Below, in pieces: positions 18,289 to 26,627 of a stretch of 64,000 nt of DNA. Under the pieces are notes generated by a model. It ran no database searches. It was given only the letters and a program-made list of their open reading frames with translations, and was not told the DNA's origin. Position 1 is the first letter of the stretch; each line of letters opens with the position of its first letter. Both the position numbers and the translations under genes were made by a program. This DNA is from Bacteroides cellulosilyticus (lineage in GTDB: Bacteria > Bacteroidota > Bacteroidia > Bacteroidales > Bacteroidaceae): contig NZ_CP081903.1 of the NCBI RefSeq assembly GCF_020091405.1, positions 4,898,501 to 4,962,500 on the forward strand. Reading direction: 5' to 3'.

Positions 18289-18927
18289 ATGATAACAAAC
18301 GAACACATAGAACAATTCATTGCCCAGGCGCATCGGGTAGGAGATGCCGGATTGACAATATGCAGTAGCGGCAATATCTCCTGGCGCATTGGTGACGAAG
18401 TCCTGCTTTCCGGAACAGGCTCATGGGTACCTTCTCTGCCTAAAGAAAAAGTAGCTGTCTGCCGCCTTTCTACAGGAGAAGTACTGAATGGAGTGAAACC
18501 CTCTATGGAAAGCGGTTTCCATCTGGGAGTGCTTCGTGAGCGTCCTGATGTGAATGTAGTTCTGCATTTCCAGTCACACTATGCCACGGCTGTGGCGTGT
18601 ATGAAGAATCGTCCTACGAACTTCAACGTAACAGCGGAGATTCCCTGCCATGTGGGAAGTGAGATTCCGGTAGTTCCTTATTATCGTCCGGGATCGAAAG
18701 AATTGGCCCAGGGAGTGATTGATGCTCTGAAAGATCATAATTCCGTCCTCTTGCTGAAACATGGGCAGGTGGTGTGTGGTAAGGACTTCGACCAGGCTTT
18801 TGAACGCGCTATGTTCTTTGAAATGGCATGCCGCATCATGATCCAGTCCGGAGGAGACTACACAGTACTTACTCCTGAAGAAATCGATGATCTTGAAACA
18901 TACATTTTAGGAAAGAAGACTAAATGA
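18289..18927 (+). CDS. fucA: L-fuculose-1-phosphate aldolase
   Basis: Class II aldolase that splits L-fuculose-1-phosphate to dihydroxyacetone phosphate and L-lactaldehyde. It has 212 residues (E. coli FucA 215). The substrate-binding segments CSSGNISWRIGDEVLLSGTGS and PSMESGFHLG are visible, with Zn-ligand His residues expected in LHFQSHYAT and LKHGQVVCG. The stop overlaps the start of fucK by four bases (ATGA), implying translational coupling. It belongs to the fucIAK-fucP operon. Confidence 0.94.
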   Translation: MITNEHIEQFIAQAHRVGDAGLTICSSGNISWRIGDEVLLSGTGSWVPSLPKEKVAVCRLSTGEVLNGVKPSMESGFHLGVLRERPDVNVVLHFQSHYATAVACMKNRPTNFNVTAEIPCHVGSEIPVVPYYRPGSKELAQGVIDALKDHNSVLLLKHGQVVCGKDFDQAFERAMFFEMACRIMIQSGGDYTVLTPEEIDDLETYILGKKTK

Positions 18928-20312
18928 TGAATACCTATCTGGCAGTCGATTTTGGAGGTGGAAGCGGTCGTGTTATGGCCGGTTCCATCTGCCAGGGTAC
19001 GCTGAAACTGGAAGAGGTGTACCGCTTTCCAAACCGCCAGGTGCGGATGGGAAATCATGTGTACTGGGATTTTCTGGCTCTGTTTGATGAGATGAAGAAC
19101 GGACTCCGGCAAGCGGTGCGCAAGGGATATCCTGTCAGGAGCATTGGCATTGATACCTGGGGCGTGGACTTTGGATTGATAGACCGTAACGGTAATTTGC
19201 TGGGAAATCCTGTGTGTTATCGTGATCCCCGAACGGATGGTTTGCCGGAAGAGTTTTTCGGTGACAACCTTGTTCGGCATTATTCCGAAGCCGGCATACA
19301 AGTGATGTCCATCAATACACTTTTCCAGCTTTACAGCATGAAGAAAAGCGGTGATACGCAATTGGAAGTTGCAGACCGTCTTCTGTTTATGCCCGATCTT
19401 TTCAGTTACTTCCTCACAGGGGTGGCAAATAATGAATACTGCATTGCATCCACCTCCGAACTGCTTGATGCACGTAGCCGGACTTGGAATCAGCCACTCA
19501 TCCATCGCTTGGGAGTACCTGCACATCTCTTCGGAGACATTGTGATGCCCGGTACGGTACGTGGCAAACTGAAACGGGAGATTGCAGAAGAAATTGGTCT
19601 GACGGATGAAGTGGATGTCATAGCTGTCGGTTCGCACGATACGGCAAGCGCTGTTTATGCGATTCCTTCGACACAGGTGGATAAATCCCGTTGTGCTTTC
19701 CTCAGTTCCGGTACGTGGTCTCTGCTGGGTGTTGAAGTGGATGAGCCTATTCTCACGGAAGAAGCTTGCCGCGCCGGTTTTACCAATGAGGGCGGGGTAG
19801 GCGGTAAGATTCGTTTTCTTCAGAATATCACCGGGCTTTGGATCTTGCAACGTCTTATAGCACAATGGAAAGAAAGAGGAGAGCGATGTGGGTACGATTT
19901 CTTACTTTCTGCCGCCGAATCTGCGGATATTCCATCCGTCATTGACGTAGATGATAAGATATTCCAGAACCCTGTGGATATGGAAGATGCCATTGCGGAG
20001 TATTGTGAAGCGCACGGGCATCCTATACCGGAAACTTACGGTGAGGTAGTGCGTTGTGTGCTCCAATCACTCGCCCTGCGCTATAAGCAAGGAATAGACC
20101 AACTGAACCGCTTGCTTCCCGCTCCGGTAGAACAGCTCAATATCATCGGTGGCGGATGCCGTAATTCACTGCTGAACCGCCTGACAGCCGAGGCTTTGGG
20201 TATTCCCGTCTATGCCGGACCTGTAGAGGCAACCGCTATCGGTAATATCCTGGTGCAAGCCATTGCCAAAGGAGAGATCGGCAGCCGTGAAGAAATCAAA
20301 GAATTTATTTAA
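18924..20312 (+). CDS. fucK: L-fuculokinase (rhamnulokinase-family sugar kinase)
   Basis: FGGY-family carbohydrate kinase, 462 residues, that phosphorylates L-fuculose by context. The sequence looks closer to rhamnulokinase (AVDFGGGSGRVMAG, IDTWGVDFGLID, SGTWSLLGVE, NIIGGGCRNSLLNRLTA) than to E. coli FucK, but its place between fuculose-phosphate aldolase and the fucose transporter makes L-fuculose the likely substrate. ATP-binding phosphate motifs are at residues ~8-16 and ~255-262. The start overlaps the fucA stop; ATG at 18924 or the next codon 18927 could be used. Confidence 0.9.
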   Translation: MMNTYLAVDFGGGSGRVMAGSICQGTLKLEEVYRFPNRQVRMGNHVYWDFLALFDEMKNGLRQAVRKGYPVRSIGIDTWGVDFGLIDRNGNLLGNPVCYRDPRTDGLPEEFFGDNLVRHYSEAGIQVMSINTLFQLYSMKKSGDTQLEVADRLLFMPDLFSYFLTGVANNEYCIASTSELLDARSRTWNQPLIHRLGVPAHLFGDIVMPGTVRGKLKREIAEEIGLTDEVDVIAVGSHDTASAVYAIPSTQVDKSRCAFLSSGTWSLLGVEVDEPILTEEACRAGFTNEGGVGGKIRFLQNITGLWILQRLIAQWKERGERCGYDFLLSAAESADIPSVIDVDDKIFQNPVDMEDAIAEYCEAHGHPIPETYGEVVRCVLQSLALRYKQGIDQLNRLLPAPVEQLNIIGGGCRNSLLNRLTAEALGIPVYAGPVEATAIGNILVQAIAKGEIGSREEIKEFI

Positions 20313-20324
20313 TAACTTAGCCGG

Positions 20325-20402
20325 AACGCAGATAAACACTGCTTTGCGTAGATAATTATCGTATCACTTTTTAATCTGCTAAAATCTGTGTTTATTTGCG
20401 TT
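20325..20402. repeat. inverted repeat between fucK and the mutarotase gene
   Basis: AACGCAGATAAACACTG (20325-20341) faces CTGTGTTTATTTGCGTT (20386-20402), complementary at 15 of 17 positions with about 44 bases between. The spacer also echoes the unit (TTGCGTAGATAA, AATCTGCTAAAATCTG). Confidence 0.75.
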
Positions 20403-20418
20403 TCAATATTGATTTACT

Positions 20419-20808
20419 ATGGACACATCAATCAAACGTTATCCTGCCAAAGAGCATCACCAGCCAGTGGAGCGTATCTGCCGGACACTGGAACTCCGTG
20501 ACGATCCGCAGTTGATAGCCGAATACCGCCGCCGGCATAGCCAAGGGGATATCTGGCCCGAAATACCTGCCGGTATCCGTGAAGCCGGTATTCTGGAAAT
20601 GGAAATATATCTTTTGGACACCCGCCTGTTTATGATAGTCGAAGTGCCTGTAGGGTTTGACTGGGATGCAGCTATGGAGCGCCTCGCTTCCTTGCCCCGA
20701 CAACAGGAATGGGAAGACTATATGGCCATCTTCCAGCTTGTGAAACCCGGTTCTACCGCTGCCGAGAAATGGCAGCCGATGGAGCGTATTTTCCACCTTT
20801 ATGACTAA
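20419..20808 (+). CDS. RhaM-family sugar mutarotase, probably L-fucose mutarotase
   Basis: Small protein of 129 residues of the L-rhamnose mutarotase (DUF718) family: motifs HHQPVERICRTLELRDDP, IWPEIPAGIREAGILEMEIY and the C-terminal HLYD. These enzymes interconvert alpha and beta anomers so that isomerase or transporter receive the right form. Lying between fucK and fucP, it most likely acts on L-fucose. The N-terminal ~14 residues (MDTSIKRYPAKEHH) look like a family-specific extension. The start is the only ATG upstream of the conserved region. Confidence 0.85.
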   Translation: MDTSIKRYPAKEHHQPVERICRTLELRDDPQLIAEYRRRHSQGDIWPEIPAGIREAGILEMEIYLLDTRLFMIVEVPVGFDWDAAMERLASLPRQQEWEDYMAIFQLVKPGSTAAEKWQPMERIFHLYD

Positions 20809-20831
20809 TCCCAGCCAAAGAAATAACTACC

Positions 20832-22169
20832 ATGAAGAACAACACTAAGAAAAACAGCATTATCAGTAAAGACGGAGTAAGCTACCTCATTCCGTTCATT
20901 CTTATCACCAGTTGCTTTGCCTTGTGGGGCTTTGCCAACGATATCACGAATCCGATGGTGAAAGCCTTTTCCAAGATTTTCCGTATGAGTGTTACCGACG
21001 GGGCACTGGTGCAGGTGGCTTTCTATGGCGGATATTTTGCCATGGCATTCCCCGCAGCTATTTTTATCCGTCGCTTTTCATATAAAGCAGGGGTACTGCT
21101 GGGACTGGGATTGTATGCTATCGGTGCATTCCTGTTCTATCCCGCCATGCTGACGGGCAATTACTATCCCTTCCTTATAGCCTACTTTATACTGACATGC
21201 GGACTCTCGTTTCTGGAGACCAGTTGTAATCCCTATATCCTTTCTATGGGCGATGAAGCTACATCCACCCGCCGCCTGAACCTTGCACAGTCTTTCAATC
21301 CGATGGGCTCGTTATTAGGTATGTACGTGGCGATGAACTTTATCCAGAATCGCTTGAACCCGATGGATACGATGGAGCGTAGCCAGCTTTCGGATACAGA
21401 ATTTGCTGCGGTACGTGATTCGGACCTGATGGTACTGATTGCGCCTTATCTGATTATCGGGCTTGTCATTTTGGCTATGCTGATTGTGATCCGTATGGTG
21501 AAGATGCCGAAGAATGGCGACCAGTCTCATAACATCAACTTCCTGCCTACATTGAAACGTATATTCGGTATACACCATTACCGCGAAGGAGTGATCGCAC
21601 AGTTCTTCTATGTAGGTGCGCAGATTATGTGCTGGACATTTATCATTCAATATGGTACGCGCTATTTCATGTCGGAAGGGATGGAAGAGAAAGCCGCGGA
21701 AGTGCTTTCACAGCAATATAACATTGTGGCTATGATTATTTTCTGTGCCAGCCGTTTCATCTGTACGTTTATCCTGAGATATCTCAGTCCGGGACTGTTG
21801 CTGAAAGTACTGGCTATTGTGGCTTGTGTGTTTACGGCCGGGGTGATTGGTTTCCAGAATATCTGGGGAATGTATTGTCTCGTAGGGGTATCAGCCTGTA
21901 TGTCTCTGATGTTCCCCACGATTTACGGTATAGCTTTACAGGGATTGGGCGATGATGCCAAGTTCGGTGCCGCAGGATTGATTATGGCGATTCTGGGAGG
22001 TTCGGTATTGCCGCCGCTTCAGGCAAGCATCATAGACTGTGGTACATTGCTGGGCATGCCTGCCGTGAACCTGTCGTTCATCCTTCCGTTCATCTGCTTC
22101 GTGGTAATTGTGATTTACGGGCACCGGTCGTATGGCAGGGAGAAAAGAAATGCCTCCATCCCGGAATAA
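20832..22169 (+). CDS. fucP: L-fucose:H+ symporter
   Basis: Major facilitator superfamily permease, 445 residues, about 12 membrane segments. N-terminal motif LIPFILITSCFALWGFANDITNPMVKAFSKIF is the FucP family signature, containing the Phe-Ala-Asn-Asp segment with the Asp implicated in proton coupling in E. coli FucP. LSFLETSCNPYIL is also typical, as is NLAQSFNPMGSLLG. It is the last gene of the fuc operon and lies 24 bases after the mutarotase gene. Inner membrane. Confidence 0.96.
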   Translation: MKNNTKKNSIISKDGVSYLIPFILITSCFALWGFANDITNPMVKAFSKIFRMSVTDGALVQVAFYGGYFAMAFPAAIFIRRFSYKAGVLLGLGLYAIGAFLFYPAMLTGNYYPFLIAYFILTCGLSFLETSCNPYILSMGDEATSTRRLNLAQSFNPMGSLLGMYVAMNFIQNRLNPMDTMERSQLSDTEFAAVRDSDLMVLIAPYLIIGLVILAMLIVIRMVKMPKNGDQSHNINFLPTLKRIFGIHHYREGVIAQFFYVGAQIMCWTFIIQYGTRYFMSEGMEEKAAEVLSQQYNIVAMIIFCASRFICTFILRYLSPGLLLKVLAIVACVFTAGVIGFQNIWGMYCLVGVSACMSLMFPTIYGIALQGLGDDAKFGAAGLIMAILGGSVLPPLQASIIDCGTLLGMPAVNLSFILPFICFVVIVIYGHRSYGREKRNASIPE

Positions 22170-22204
22170 AGACGATTTCCGCTTTGCCGCTCTGAAAATT
22201 TATT

Positions 22205-22212
22205 TACCTTTG
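22205..22212 (+). promoter_or_regulatory. putative promoter of the leader RNA / HU-like gene
   Basis: TACCTTTG matches the Bacteroides -7 box. It lies about 17 bases before the leader hairpin at 22229 and 102 bases before the HU-like gene. Confidence 0.6.
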
Positions 22213-22228
22213 CAGGGTAAAGATTAAT

Positions 22229-22288
22229 AGCCCTGCTCTCCCAATCCGTCAGCATAGCCTGATGGAAACGGAGAGCGGGGCTTTTTTT
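22229..22288 (+). terminator. terminator-like leader hairpin before the HU-like gene
   Basis: AGCCCTGCTCTCC pairs with GGAGAGCGGGGCT (one G-U), with a second inner stem TCCGTCAG/CTGATGGA, followed by seven T. It stands between a promoter box and the start codon at 22314, so transcripts would either end here as a ~65-nt RNA or read through. It may also simply be the terminator of the fuc operon with the promoter box a coincidence. Confidence 0.7.
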
Positions 22289-22313
22289 ATTCACCTATTA
22301 ATTCTTAAATGTT

Positions 22314-23102
22314 ATGGCAGAAGAAATTAAGTATCAAATCAACGGCCAGCTGGCGGAGAACACCGTGACGGTTGACAACAAGGAGGACATGATTCTCGTT
22401 CCCGTCAGTATCGGTACTGCCGACGAGGCGCGCATCATTGCCGAAATGAAAGCTGAGGACTCAGGGCTTCGCGAAGAGACCATCCAGCATGTGCACGACC
22501 TGGAGAAACGCATCGTGAAGCGCATGCTGATGAGCGGAATGAATGTAAACAACGGGCTGTACTATGCCTCGGCCAGTTTCCGTGGCGTCATCGAAGGTTC
22601 GCAGTGGAATCCGGACAAGAATTCTATCGTGGTGAACTTCAACGTAGGAGCCGACCTGCGCGAGGCCATCAAGAAGACTACGGTTAACATCATCGGCGGG
22701 AAGAGCAGCGCCATGTACATCGGTGGTGTGGCGGACACTTCCACCCGCGCGCAGGATGCTTCGGCCACTGCCGGGCGTGCCTTCAGCCTTACGGGCAGCA
22801 AGATCAAGGTAGCGGGCCCGGACGAGGCGGTGGGCATTACGCTGACCGATTCCAAAAACGTGGTCACCAAGATCACGGAGGATTTATTTGTGGTGAACAA
22901 TCCATCAAAGGTGACTTTCATCATTCCCGCCGACCTGGCGAATGGAACGTATGTGCTGAAACTGACCACGCAGTTCTCCGGTTCGGGGGCTCTACTGAAA
23001 ACACCGCGCAGCGTGGAGAAGACGATTTACATCGGCACAGCTCCTTCGGGCGGAGGTAGCCAAGGTGGTGGCGGTGGCCTGGACGAAAATCCTTTGGGAT
23101 AA
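22314..23102 (+). CDS. HU-like DNA-binding domain protein with C-terminal DUF4469 (Ig-like) domain
   Basis: 262 residues, no signal peptide. Residues ~1-125 resemble the Bacteroidetes HU/IHF-like domain (YQINGQLAENTVTVDN, EETIQHVHDLEKRIVKRMLMSG, GLYYASASFRGVIEG). Residues ~130-245 resemble the DUF4469 Ig-like fold (GSKIKVAGPDEAVGITLTDS, VVNNPSKVTFIIPADLANGTYVLKLTTQFSG). A glycine-rich tail (GGGSQGGGGG) ends the protein. These families are abundant in Bacteroides, and the cellular role is not known. It is a single gene with its own promoter and an unusual terminator-like leader. Codon use is more GC-rich than its neighbours. A tandem palindromic array lies just downstream. Confidence 0.8.
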   Translation: MAEEIKYQINGQLAENTVTVDNKEDMILVPVSIGTADEARIIAEMKAEDSGLREETIQHVHDLEKRIVKRMLMSGMNVNNGLYYASASFRGVIEGSQWNPDKNSIVVNFNVGADLREAIKKTTVNIIGGKSSAMYIGGVADTSTRAQDASATAGRAFSLTGSKIKVAGPDEAVGITLTDSKNVVTKITEDLFVVNNPSKVTFIIPADLANGTYVLKLTTQFSGSGALLKTPRSVEKTIYIGTAPSGGGSQGGGGGLDENPLG

Positions 23103-23128
23103 GAACACTGTATCAATAATGTAGCATG

Positions 23129-23162
23129 TAGCCTTCCCGCATCGTAGTGTGCAGGAAGGCTA
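23129..23162 (+). terminator. stem-loop after the HU-like gene
   Basis: TAGCCTTCC (23129-23137) pairs with GGAAGGCTA (23154-23162). Only a weak T tract (TATTCT) follows, so it is a possible terminator 27 bases after the stop. Confidence 0.55.
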
Positions 23163-23164
23163 TT

Positions 23165-23302
23165 CTATGCAGGGTGTCCGCATAAGCCTATGCAGAGTGT
23201 CCGCATAAGTCTATGCAGGGTGTCCGCATAAGCCTATGCAGAGTGTCCGCATAAGTCTATGCAGGGTGTCTGCATAAGTCTATGCAGGGTGTCTGCATAG
23301 TG
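23165..23302. repeat. tandem array of six 23-bp palindromic units
   Basis: Six contiguous copies of a 23-base unit of the form CTATGCAGGGTGTCCGCATA plus AGC or AGT. Each unit has TATGC and GCATA arms around a 9-base centre. Units 1-4 alternate (GGG...AGC, GAG...AGT), giving a higher-order 46-base period; units 5-6 carry TCTGC instead of TCCGC. There are no spacers, so it is not a CRISPR array. Confidence 0.9.
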
Positions 23303-23337
23303 GCGCGGATAAATCGGCTTCCCATCATCCGTTATTT

Positions 23338-24231
23338 TCAGTTATTCTTTTGATATTCCGCCGGCGTCATCCCCGTCATCCTTTTAAAGAACTTCGAGAA
23401 GAATGACGGATTGGGGAATCCCAATTCATCCGAGATTTGGAATACCAACAAATCACTGTGTTTCAGCAGCACTTTGGCTTCAAGAATAATTGCTTGGTTA
23501 ATCCACTGCATTACCGTCTGCCCGCTTACTTCACGAATAACCGTACTCAGATAATGAGGAGTCAGGCACAGTTTGTCTGCATAGAAACCGATGGTACGTT
23601 CACGTTTACTGTGTTCATTAACTAACCCGATGAAGCGGCGGAATACTTCTTCCTGACGTGAGAGCTGCAATGGGGCGGACTCTTCGTTCTTTGCATGTAT
23701 ATACCTTATATTATAGAGTAATGCTATAATCAAGTGTTGTACCACTTCCCGGCGGAATGGCACTTTGTGCACGGTATCCCATAACATTGAAAAGAAAGCG
23801 TCGATTTGCTTTAATTCTTCCTCTGTGGGCGAAATGAAAATGCCATGCTTTGTGTACGAATCCGTCAGAGCGCCTCCTTGTACGATGGGCAGAAAGTTAT
23901 TATCGGGAACAATGACCTGAAAGTCATAATCCTTACTGATTTCCACAATTTCTATCAGTGAATTGCATGGGCTGATAATAATCATTGGGTCCTTTACCTT
24001 ATATTCTATCAGATTGATGGAGATCCGTGCTTCGCCTTTCAGTATCCGGATGATTCGGCTTTCTCTGGTGCGGTATGGCCTCCCTGTACTAAAGAGGATG
24101 CTATCCATTTGGGCAAAGCTGATGACAATGCCGAGATCACGGTTGATAAAACGGAAACTGTTATTGTTTACAATGTTTTGATTACTCAGCAGCTCGCCAA
24201 GTCCAAGCTCCATGGGCTTACTTTTTTCCAT
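23338..24231 (-). CDS. AraC-family transcriptional regulator
   Basis: 297 residues. An N-terminal cupin-like sensing region (~25-150) is followed by a C-terminal AraC double helix-turn-helix (~195-295: IGFYADKLCLTPHYLSTVIREVSGQTVMQWI and VFQISDELGFPNPSFFSKFFKRMTGMTPAEYQ). The start at 24231 is supported by AAAGGAGG eight bases upstream, a strong Shine-Dalgarno that is rare in this window. The gene is divergent from the export operon at 24416 and probably regulates it and itself. A perfect 12-bp-arm palindrome overlaps its promoter. Confidence 0.93.
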   Translation of the reverse strand: MEKSKPMELGLGELLSNQNIVNNNSFRFINRDLGIVISFAQMDSILFSTGRPYRTRESRIIRILKGEARISINLIEYKVKDPMIIISPCNSLIEIVEISKDYDFQVIVPDNNFLPIVQGGALTDSYTKHGIFISPTEEELKQIDAFFSMLWDTVHKVPFRREVVQHLIIALLYNIRYIHAKNEESAPLQLSRQEEVFRRFIGLVNEHSKRERTIGFYADKLCLTPHYLSTVIREVSGQTVMQWINQAIILEAKVLLKHSDLLVFQISDELGFPNPSFFSKFFKRMTGMTPAEYQKNN

Positions 24232-24266
24232 ATCCTTTTCCTCCTTTAACTTATCTATATCTGTGG

Positions 24267-24300
24267 CAAAGATAAGAAAACACAGGGATTTCTTATCTTT
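24267..24300 (-). promoter_or_regulatory. araC-type gene promoter overlapped by a perfect palindrome
   Basis: The minus-strand -7 box TATCTTTG occupies 24274-24267. AAAGATAAGAAA (24268-24279) and TTTCTTATCTTT (24289-24300) form perfect 12-base arms with a 9-base spacer. This is an operator candidate. Confidence 0.65.
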
Positions 24301-24370
24301 TTATACTGATGATCGGATAAATAGAACATCATTGCACACAAATAGAATGTATCCATATACTTTTAAGCTC

Positions 24371-24378
24371 TATCTTTG
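24371..24378 (+). promoter_or_regulatory. putative promoter of the export operon, -7 box
   Basis: TATCTTTG on the plus strand, 38-45 bases before the TolC-family gene start; the expected RNA start is near 24385. Confidence 0.6.
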
Positions 24379-24415
24379 CGTCCTATAAAGAAATAAACAA
24401 GAAATGTATATGGAA

Positions 24416-25672
24416 ATGAAACGAACTATTCTCTCTTTTTCTTTTGTTCTTGCGGCAATGCTGGCACATGCGCAGCTCACGCTGGAGGGATGCCAACACT
24501 CGGCACAGACCAATTATCCGCTGGTACGGCAATACGGTCTGATAGAGAAAGCCCGGGAGTATAACCTGGAGAATGCCGGAAAAGGTTATCTGCCACAATT
24601 CACCCTTTCGGGAAAAGCAACCTATCAGAGTGATGTCACAAAGCTGCCGGTGGACGTTCCGGGAATCGATATAAAAAGTATGCCCAAAGATCAGTATCAG
24701 GTGATGCTTGAAGTGTCGCAGAACATCTGGGACGGTGGAGATATCCGTTCCAAAAAGCAACTGACCCGGGCTACTTCGGAGATAGACCGCGGGAAGCAGG
24801 AAGTGGATATGTATGCGCTGAATGATCGTGTGAATCAGCTATACTTCGGTATCCTGTTGCTGGACGAACAGTTAAGGCAGAATCAGCTTTTGCAGGAAGA
24901 CTTGGGACGCACTCATCAGCAAGTATCCAACTATATGGCAAATGGCATTGCCAATCAGAGTGATCTGGATGCCGTAAGCGTGGAGATATTGAACACGAAG
25001 CAGAAACGCATTGAACTGGAATCTTCGCGACAGGCCTATCTGACTATGCTCTCTATCTTTATAGGAAAAGAAATTGCTTCCGGAACCACATTGGAGAAGC
25101 CTGCCGATGCTTTTGAATCCACTTCATTGGTGAACAACCGTCCGGAACTTCGCTGGTTCGATGCCCAAGGCGGGCAATTGAACGTACAGGAATCTTCATT
25201 AAAGACGCGCTTCCGTCCCCGCTTCGGGCTGTTCGTGCAGGGAGCTTACGGAAATCCGGGATTGAATATGTTGAAAGATGATTTCTCCGCATACTATGTA
25301 GCGGGCGTCCGTATGTCGTGGAACTTCGGTAGCCTGTACACGTTGCGCAATGATCGCAGGCTGATAGATAACAACCGCCGTAAGCTGGAGACCAGCCGCG
25401 ATGTGTTCCTGTTCAATACCAACTTGCAATCTACCGGGCAGAGCTCGGCCATTCAGTCCATGCGCCGGCAGATGGTGGATGATGATGAGATTATCCGTTT
25501 GCGTGTCAACATTCGCAAGGCCGCCGAGGCTAAAGTGGAGAACGGTACGCTGACCGTAACTGATATGCTTCGTGAAATTACAGCCGAGAATCTGGCGCGC
25601 CAAACCAAGGCTTTGCATGAGGTGCAGTTACTGATGAACATCTGGAACCTGAAATATACATTGAATAATTAA
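24416..25672 (+). CDS. TolC-family outer membrane efflux protein
   Basis: Outer membrane factor of a tripartite exporter. I chose the ATG at 24416 because it gives a clean signal peptide (MKRTILSFSFVLAAMLAHAQ); ATGs at 24404 and 24410 are in frame and possible. The mature part shows the alpha-helical repeats of TolC (NLENAGKGYLPQFTLSGKATYQSD; later RFRPRFGLFVQGAYGNPGLNM as the second repeat). About 418 residues. It is first in a row with an HlyD-type adaptor, ATPase and two permeases, with 22 bases to the next gene. Confidence 0.9.
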   Translation: MKRTILSFSFVLAAMLAHAQLTLEGCQHSAQTNYPLVRQYGLIEKAREYNLENAGKGYLPQFTLSGKATYQSDVTKLPVDVPGIDIKSMPKDQYQVMLEVSQNIWDGGDIRSKKQLTRATSEIDRGKQEVDMYALNDRVNQLYFGILLLDEQLRQNQLLQEDLGRTHQQVSNYMANGIANQSDLDAVSVEILNTKQKRIELESSRQAYLTMLSIFIGKEIASGTTLEKPADAFESTSLVNNRPELRWFDAQGGQLNVQESSLKTRFRPRFGLFVQGAYGNPGLNMLKDDFSAYYVAGVRMSWNFGSLYTLRNDRRLIDNNRRKLETSRDVFLFNTNLQSTGQSSAIQSMRRQMVDDDEIIRLRVNIRKAAEAKVENGTLTVTDMLREITAENLARQTKALHEVQLLMNIWNLKYTLNN

Positions 25673-25694
25673 AGGCATAAAAATATAGATCATT

Positions 25695-26597
25695 ATGAAA
25701 TCAAGGAATTTACTGGGACTTTGTTCCCTATTGGCCCTCTTTTCCGCTTGTGGAAACGGTGCCCCGAAATATGATGCAACAGGAACGTTTGAGACTACGG
25801 AAGTGCTTGTATCTGCCGAAGCGTCGGGCCGCCTGCTTTATTTCGATATCGAAGAAGGAATGTTGCTGAAGGCCGGTGAAGAAATCGGCGTAGTGGATAC
25901 CGTACAGCTCTACCTGAAGAAGCTGCAACTGGAGGCAAGCATTAAATCCGTCGAAGAACAGCGTCCTGATATCCTGAAACAGGTAGCAGCCACCAAAGAA
26001 CAAATATCTGCCGCCGGGCGCGAACGGAACCGTGTAGCGAACTTACTAAAAGTAGGTGCGGCAAACCAGAAACAACTGGATGATGCGGAAGATCAGCTTG
26101 AAGTGCTCCGCAAGCAACTTGTTGCGCAAAACTCTACCTTGTCCAACAGTCACCAAAGCCTGACGTGGCAAAGTTCATCTGTCGGTATTCAAGTGGCACA
26201 GGTGGAAGACCAGTTGAAGAAGTGCCACATCACCTCTCCGATAACCGGCACTGTACTGGCAAAGTACGCCGAAGCGGGAGAACTGACAGCTATGGGCACT
26301 CCGCTTTTCAAAGTGGCCGATACGGAACAGATGTACCTTCGTGCTTACATCACCTCCGAACAACTGTCGCAGGTAAAGCTGGGACAGAAAGTAACCGTCT
26401 TCTCCGATTACGGCACCGATGAGCACAAGCAGTATCCGGGCGTAGTAACCTGGATTTCGGATACCTCGGAATTTACCCCGAAGACTATCCTGACTAAGAA
26501 TGAACGTGCCAACCTGGTGTATGCCGTGAAGATTGCCGTGCACAATGACGGACTGTTGAAGATAGGCATGTACGGGGGAGTGGAGTTTAATAAGTGA
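25695..26597 (+). CDS. HlyD/YbhG-type periplasmic adaptor lipoprotein
   Basis: Membrane fusion protein of 300 residues that links the inner-membrane ABC transporter with the TolC-type channel. A lipoprotein signal with lipobox (LLALFSAC, Cys at ~19) is followed by a split lipoyl/barrel-sandwich domain (EVLVSAEASGRLLYFDIEEGMLLKAGEEIG and ITSPITGTVLAKYAEAGELTAMGTPLFKV), a coiled coil (~75-150) and a beta-barrel domain (LGQKVTVFSDYGTDEHKQYPGVVTWIS). The set resembles E. coli YbhGFSR. The next gene begins 30 bases on, after a small run of AGTGATAAAG-type repeats. Confidence 0.92.
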   Translation: MKSRNLLGLCSLLALFSACGNGAPKYDATGTFETTEVLVSAEASGRLLYFDIEEGMLLKAGEEIGVVDTVQLYLKKLQLEASIKSVEEQRPDILKQVAATKEQISAAGRERNRVANLLKVGAANQKQLDDAEDQLEVLRKQLVAQNSTLSNSHQSLTWQSSSVGIQVAQVEDQLKKCHITSPITGTVLAKYAEAGELTAMGTPLFKVADTEQMYLRAYITSEQLSQVKLGQKVTVFSDYGTDEHKQYPGVVTWISDTSEFTPKTILTKNERANLVYAVKIAVHNDGLLKIGMYGGVEFNK

Positions 26598-26627
26598 TAA
26601 AGTGACAGGTGATAAAGTGATGAGTTT

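Noticed and set aside
23165..23302. Possible CRISPR array
   Set aside because: The 23-bp units are directly adjacent with no variable spacers, and no cas genes are present.
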